NCBI GenBank assembly: GCA_041494285.1
Contig: JBGQAL010000048.1
Location: 1-16,821 of the forward strand
DNA length: 16,821 bases
Reading direction: 5' to 3'
Origin: Fen-7 sp041494285
GTDB lineage: Archaea; Halobacteriota; Methanosarcinia; Methanotrichales; Methanotrichaceae
Shown here: positions 14,976 to 16,821 of the stretch, in pieces
How the letters are laid out: every line of letters begins with the position of its first letter
How positions within the stretch are numbered: position 1 is the stretch's first letter
Notes under the pieces: model-generated
What the model saw: only the letters and a program-made list of their open reading frames with translations
Databases searched by the model: none
Told to the model about the DNA's origin: nothing
Position numbers and translations under genes: made by a program

Positions 14976-15068
14976 CCGAGATTCAACTGTTGTAGAATTG
15001 AGGTCAATGCATCAGACCCAGAAGAAGACGCACTGAAATCGTTCTGGATTAATCCTGGGGCATCATAG

Positions 15069-15215
15069 ATGCTGGGCGAGGCCACTCTTGTAGCGATTGC
15101 TTCCGACACTAGAAAGCTATATTTTCCCTTGGACCATGGATGCCCAATGGATCGCGTCCATGTCCCATCGCAAGAAGAGGCGAGAAAGAAAGGTTGGTGG
15201 CAATTCTGGAAATAA
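15069..15215 (+). CDS. Doubtful small ORF, possibly the 3' part of a stop-broken gene
   Basis: A 48-aa frame beginning MLGEATLVAIASDTRK and ending KKGWWQFWK. The same frame is open for 34 codons upstream (14964-15065; EVNASDPEEDALKSF is part of it) and is interrupted only by TAG at 15066-15068. Composition is protein-like but no family is recognised and no promoter is evident. GGGG about 9 nt before the ATG is a weak ribosome site. The rest of the stretch 14976-15256 shows nothing else. Confidence 0.25.
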   Translation: MLGEATLVAIASDTRKLYFPLDHGCPMDRVHVPSQEEARKKGWWQFWK

Positions 15216-15256
15216 TCTAGGATTAAAAAATAGAATTGCCTACTGAACGAGCAGTC

Positions 15257-15576
15257 CTACTCTGTCTTCGATTGAGCTGCTAATTTAATTGCTTCTATAG
15301 TCTGATCCACATTAACAATTGGCTTTACCTCGAATTCAACATATGGGAGCCATTTTCAAGCTTATCTTGGATTACTGCGGTTATTTGAAGAGGAAATGAT
15401 AATAAACGAATGGTTTTCAAAAAATCTTCTGCCAATTCCCCTAATTGTTTAGCAGGTTTTGAAACAGCATCATCATATGCCTTCTCGACAGTTTTTGAAT
15501 TTACGGTTTTATCGATTATATCTATCGGATTCATCTTCTTCCCGGAAGCTTTGTTTTTATCTAAAGTATCTACCAA
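15257..15576 (-). pseudogene. Frameshifted remnant resembling DUF4393/Abi-alpha
   Basis: The 5' frame (15325-15576, 83 aa) starts at TTG 15576 or, more conventionally, ATG 15534 (MNPIDIIDKTV). It contains YDDAVSKPAKQLGELAEDFL and FPLQITAVIQDKLENG, which resemble the start of DUF4393 (Abi-alpha) proteins, a family tied to phage resistance. It then meets TAA. One base added to the GGG run at 15345-15347 (CCC on the coding strand) rejoins it to a second open frame that reads PYVEFEVKPIVNVDQT and ends at TAG 15257-15259, giving about 106 aa in all. That is well short of the usual length of the family as I know it, so the gene is frameshifted and probably truncated too. A TATA-like CTTTTATAGC lies at 15592-15601. 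The family call is by eye and tentative; the frameshift inference rests on codon-like content on both sides. Confidence 0.45.
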
Positions 15577-15722
15577 GGTAATACATTAGAGCTATAAAAG
15601 TATTGGCTATTCTGGCTGGATTTAGCAGCCTACCCCCACCATTGCGGCAAAAGCTAGTTGAGTTAGCGATTGGCACTATACGTGTGTTCCATTCCTAGAC
15701 TTTTGGCTTATGAAAATGGGAT

Positions 15723-16661
15723 TTACCTTATCATCACATGTCCAAGTGTGGTGATGAATAGAGCAAGGAGTAACCAACCGAAGATCCGCTCCACAGGTAA
15801 AAGGTATCTGTACCGTCCTATTGGCTTGAGATCCGTGGAAGCTCCTATGAAAACCATTAGGCTATAGTAAAAGGCATCTCCAAATGACACCTTTTCACTG
15901 GAATACTGGTTAGATTCACGTTCGAGTCCATTCCCGACCCATGAAGTAAAGCCAAAAGAAATTATCAAGAAAATGAACCATCCTAAGACATAACTTGGCC
16001 TCACACCATACCCGCATGATAATAAAGCCAAGATATCGACGTACTTGGACCATTTTGTCCAAGAGGTTTCATCTTGTCTCCATTTTCTATATTGGTAGTA
16101 GCAATTATCAGCATCATCGAACTGTTCGAGGTTCTTGAAATTTCTAATCAAAGCCAAATACACCGGACCTGACGCTTCCAGATTATTCTGGATAGAGTCC
16201 CAGGAAACCTGCAAAAAACTGGAACCTGATCTTTGTAAATCAGAATCATCTAGTGATAATTTTGCTTTTTTCCCAAACCATGCAGATTCCAATTGTATAA
16301 AGGTAAATCTTGTTTGGTCCAATAGGAATTTTCCAACGAAGATCGTATCATGAAAAGTTGCATTTCCTGCGAATGTTGCCCCCTTGAAATTACCATTATT
16401 AAAATAGGCATTAGGAAATTTAGCATATTTATTAAATATCGTTTGCTCAAAGTTGGCGTTTTGAGTAAAATTAGTCCCAAGAAAATCACAATCTTTGATA
16501 AAGTTAGCTCCACTAAAGTAAACATCATTGGTGAAATTAGTTGCTGCAAATAAGGCAGGCCCCCTAAATCTAACTCCACAAAAGCTAATACTTTGATTGA
16601 ACTCAGCTCCTACAAAATTAGCAGTACTGCTAAAATTGGCGTTATTAAAGCTTATATTCAA
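15723..16661 (-). CDS. Pentapeptide-repeat protein with two-TM channel-like domain
   Basis: A 312-aa frame. Residues 5-112 form a right-handed beta-helix of the Pentapeptide_3 type, with a Phe every 5 or 6 residues in strict alternation (F5, 10, 16, 21, 27, 32, 38, 43, 49, 54, 60 and so on), an 11-residue period. A polar linker (about 130-205) leads to CGYGVRP (216-222), TM1 (about 223-242), a pore-helix-like FGDAFYYSLMVF (260-271) and TM2 (about 288-308, ERIFGWLLLALFITTLG). The overall plan is that of Ion_trans_2/K+-channel pores, but the filter position reads GASTDLK instead of a TxGYGD-like motif. It is AT-rich compared with neighbours. The TTG start at 16661 falls inside the repeat pattern and no ATG or GTG lies upstream before a stop, so the native N-terminus is probably missing. 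Confidence 0.75.
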   Translation of the reverse strand: MNISFNNANFSSTANFVGAEFNQSISFCGVRFRGPALFAATNFTNDVYFSGANFIKDCDFLGTNFTQNANFEQTIFNKYAKFPNAYFNNGNFKGATFAGNATFHDTIFVGKFLLDQTRFTFIQLESAWFGKKAKLSLDDSDLQRSGSSFLQVSWDSIQNNLEASGPVYLALIRNFKNLEQFDDADNCYYQYRKWRQDETSWTKWSKYVDILALLSCGYGVRPSYVLGWFIFLIISFGFTSWVGNGLERESNQYSSEKVSFGDAFYYSLMVFIGASTDLKPIGRYRYLLPVERIFGWLLLALFITTLGHVMIR

Positions 16662-16703
16662 ATGCGTAATTGGAGAATTGCTACTAGTGCTCTATAACAC
16701 AAG

Positions 16704-16711
16704 TTTTAAAT
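16704..16711 (+). promoter_or_regulatory. TATA-like box of the IS630-type transposase
   Basis: TTTTAAAT lies about 30 nt before the GTG start at 16738 and predicts a transcription start a few nt before it. A second AT-rich candidate, TTATAAAATA (16723-16732), is too close to the start codon. Confidence 0.35.
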
Positions 16712-16737
16712 CTCATAATATGTTATAAAATAAAATT

Positions 16738-16821
16738 GTGTCACGAAAAACAATATTCTGTGTGAAATTGAAAGAGGAAGACCGAGACGAGCTGAACCGG
16801 TACCTGCGTCGTGGGAAATCA
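16738..16821 (+). CDS. IS630-family transposase, N-terminal part only
   Basis: A frame of 28 codons from GTG 16738 runs off the end of the window. It reads VSRKTIFCVKLKEEDR, then DELNRYLRRGKS, which matches the start of IS630/Tc1-mariner-like transposases: a short strand, an acidic L-x-E-E helix, and then R-x-G-K-S leading into the helix-turn-helix region. An in-frame TAA at 16726-16728 rules out an earlier start. The catalytic DDE domain is outside the window. It stands head to head with the truncated pentapeptide gene, which suggests the element inserted into or next to that gene's 5' end. The left terminal inverted repeat should lie between about 16662 and 16737 but cannot be defined from one end alone. 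Confidence 0.7.
   Translation, partial: MSRKTIFCVKLKEEDRDELNRYLRRGKS

Noticed and set aside
1..16821. CRISPR array, rRNA or complete tRNA
   Set aside because: No regularly spaced repeats and no conserved RNA gene sequences were seen on either strand.

Overview
The window looks archaeal and is most consistent with a methanogenic euryarchaeon of the Methanosarcinales/Methanothrix type. This placement is inferred, because no rRNA or mcr-type marker is present. The support is: AT-rich TATA-like boxes about 24-26 nt before several start codons, implying leaderless or very short-leader mRNAs; many GTG and TTG starts; a short (427 aa) archaeal-type ThiC; secreted proteins rich in N-glycosylation sequons; and a DUF5803-like membrane protein.

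Layout. 148-705: a nitroreductase-family flavoprotein. 890-3823: a thiamine block, with thiC on the minus strand divergent from a tightly coupled thiM-thiE pair. ThiC makes the pyrimidine half, ThiM phosphorylates the thiazole alcohol, and ThiE joins the two into thiamine phosphate. The 250-bp divergent spacer carries a perfect 16-bp palindrome over the thiC TATA box and no recognisable TPP riboswitch. 4090-6171: a large cytosolic FAD-dependent GMC/cholesterol-oxidase-like protein. 6502-7032: a small secreted protein of unknown function.

7312-9917 is the most unusual locus. It is a GC-richer block encoding WD40 repeats, a Roc/Miro-type GTPase, a COR-like region, a small Cys/His cluster and a class III nucleotide cyclase. 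It reads as one signalling protein, but a 2-nt (AC) duplication breaks the reading frame inside the GTPase P-loop, and the WD40 propeller is cut short at its 5' end. It is therefore a decaying gene, a split gene or a sequencing error.

10178-14920 holds ordinary accessory genes: a VOC/glyoxalase-fold protein, a metallo-beta-lactamase-fold hydrolase, a DUF5803-like membrane protein, a HAD-IIA phosphatase, and an exported fusion of a blue-copper (cupredoxin) domain with a PQQ-type glucose/sorbosone dehydrogenase propeller.

14921-16821 is AT-richer and looks eroded. It has a strong terminator, an open frame broken by one TAG, a frameshifted DUF4393/Abi-alpha-like fragment, and a pentapeptide-repeat/two-TM channel-like protein whose 5' end abuts an IS630-family transposase that runs off the window. 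Broken genes, signalling/defence-like domains and an insertion sequence together mark the right half as an accessory, turning-over region.
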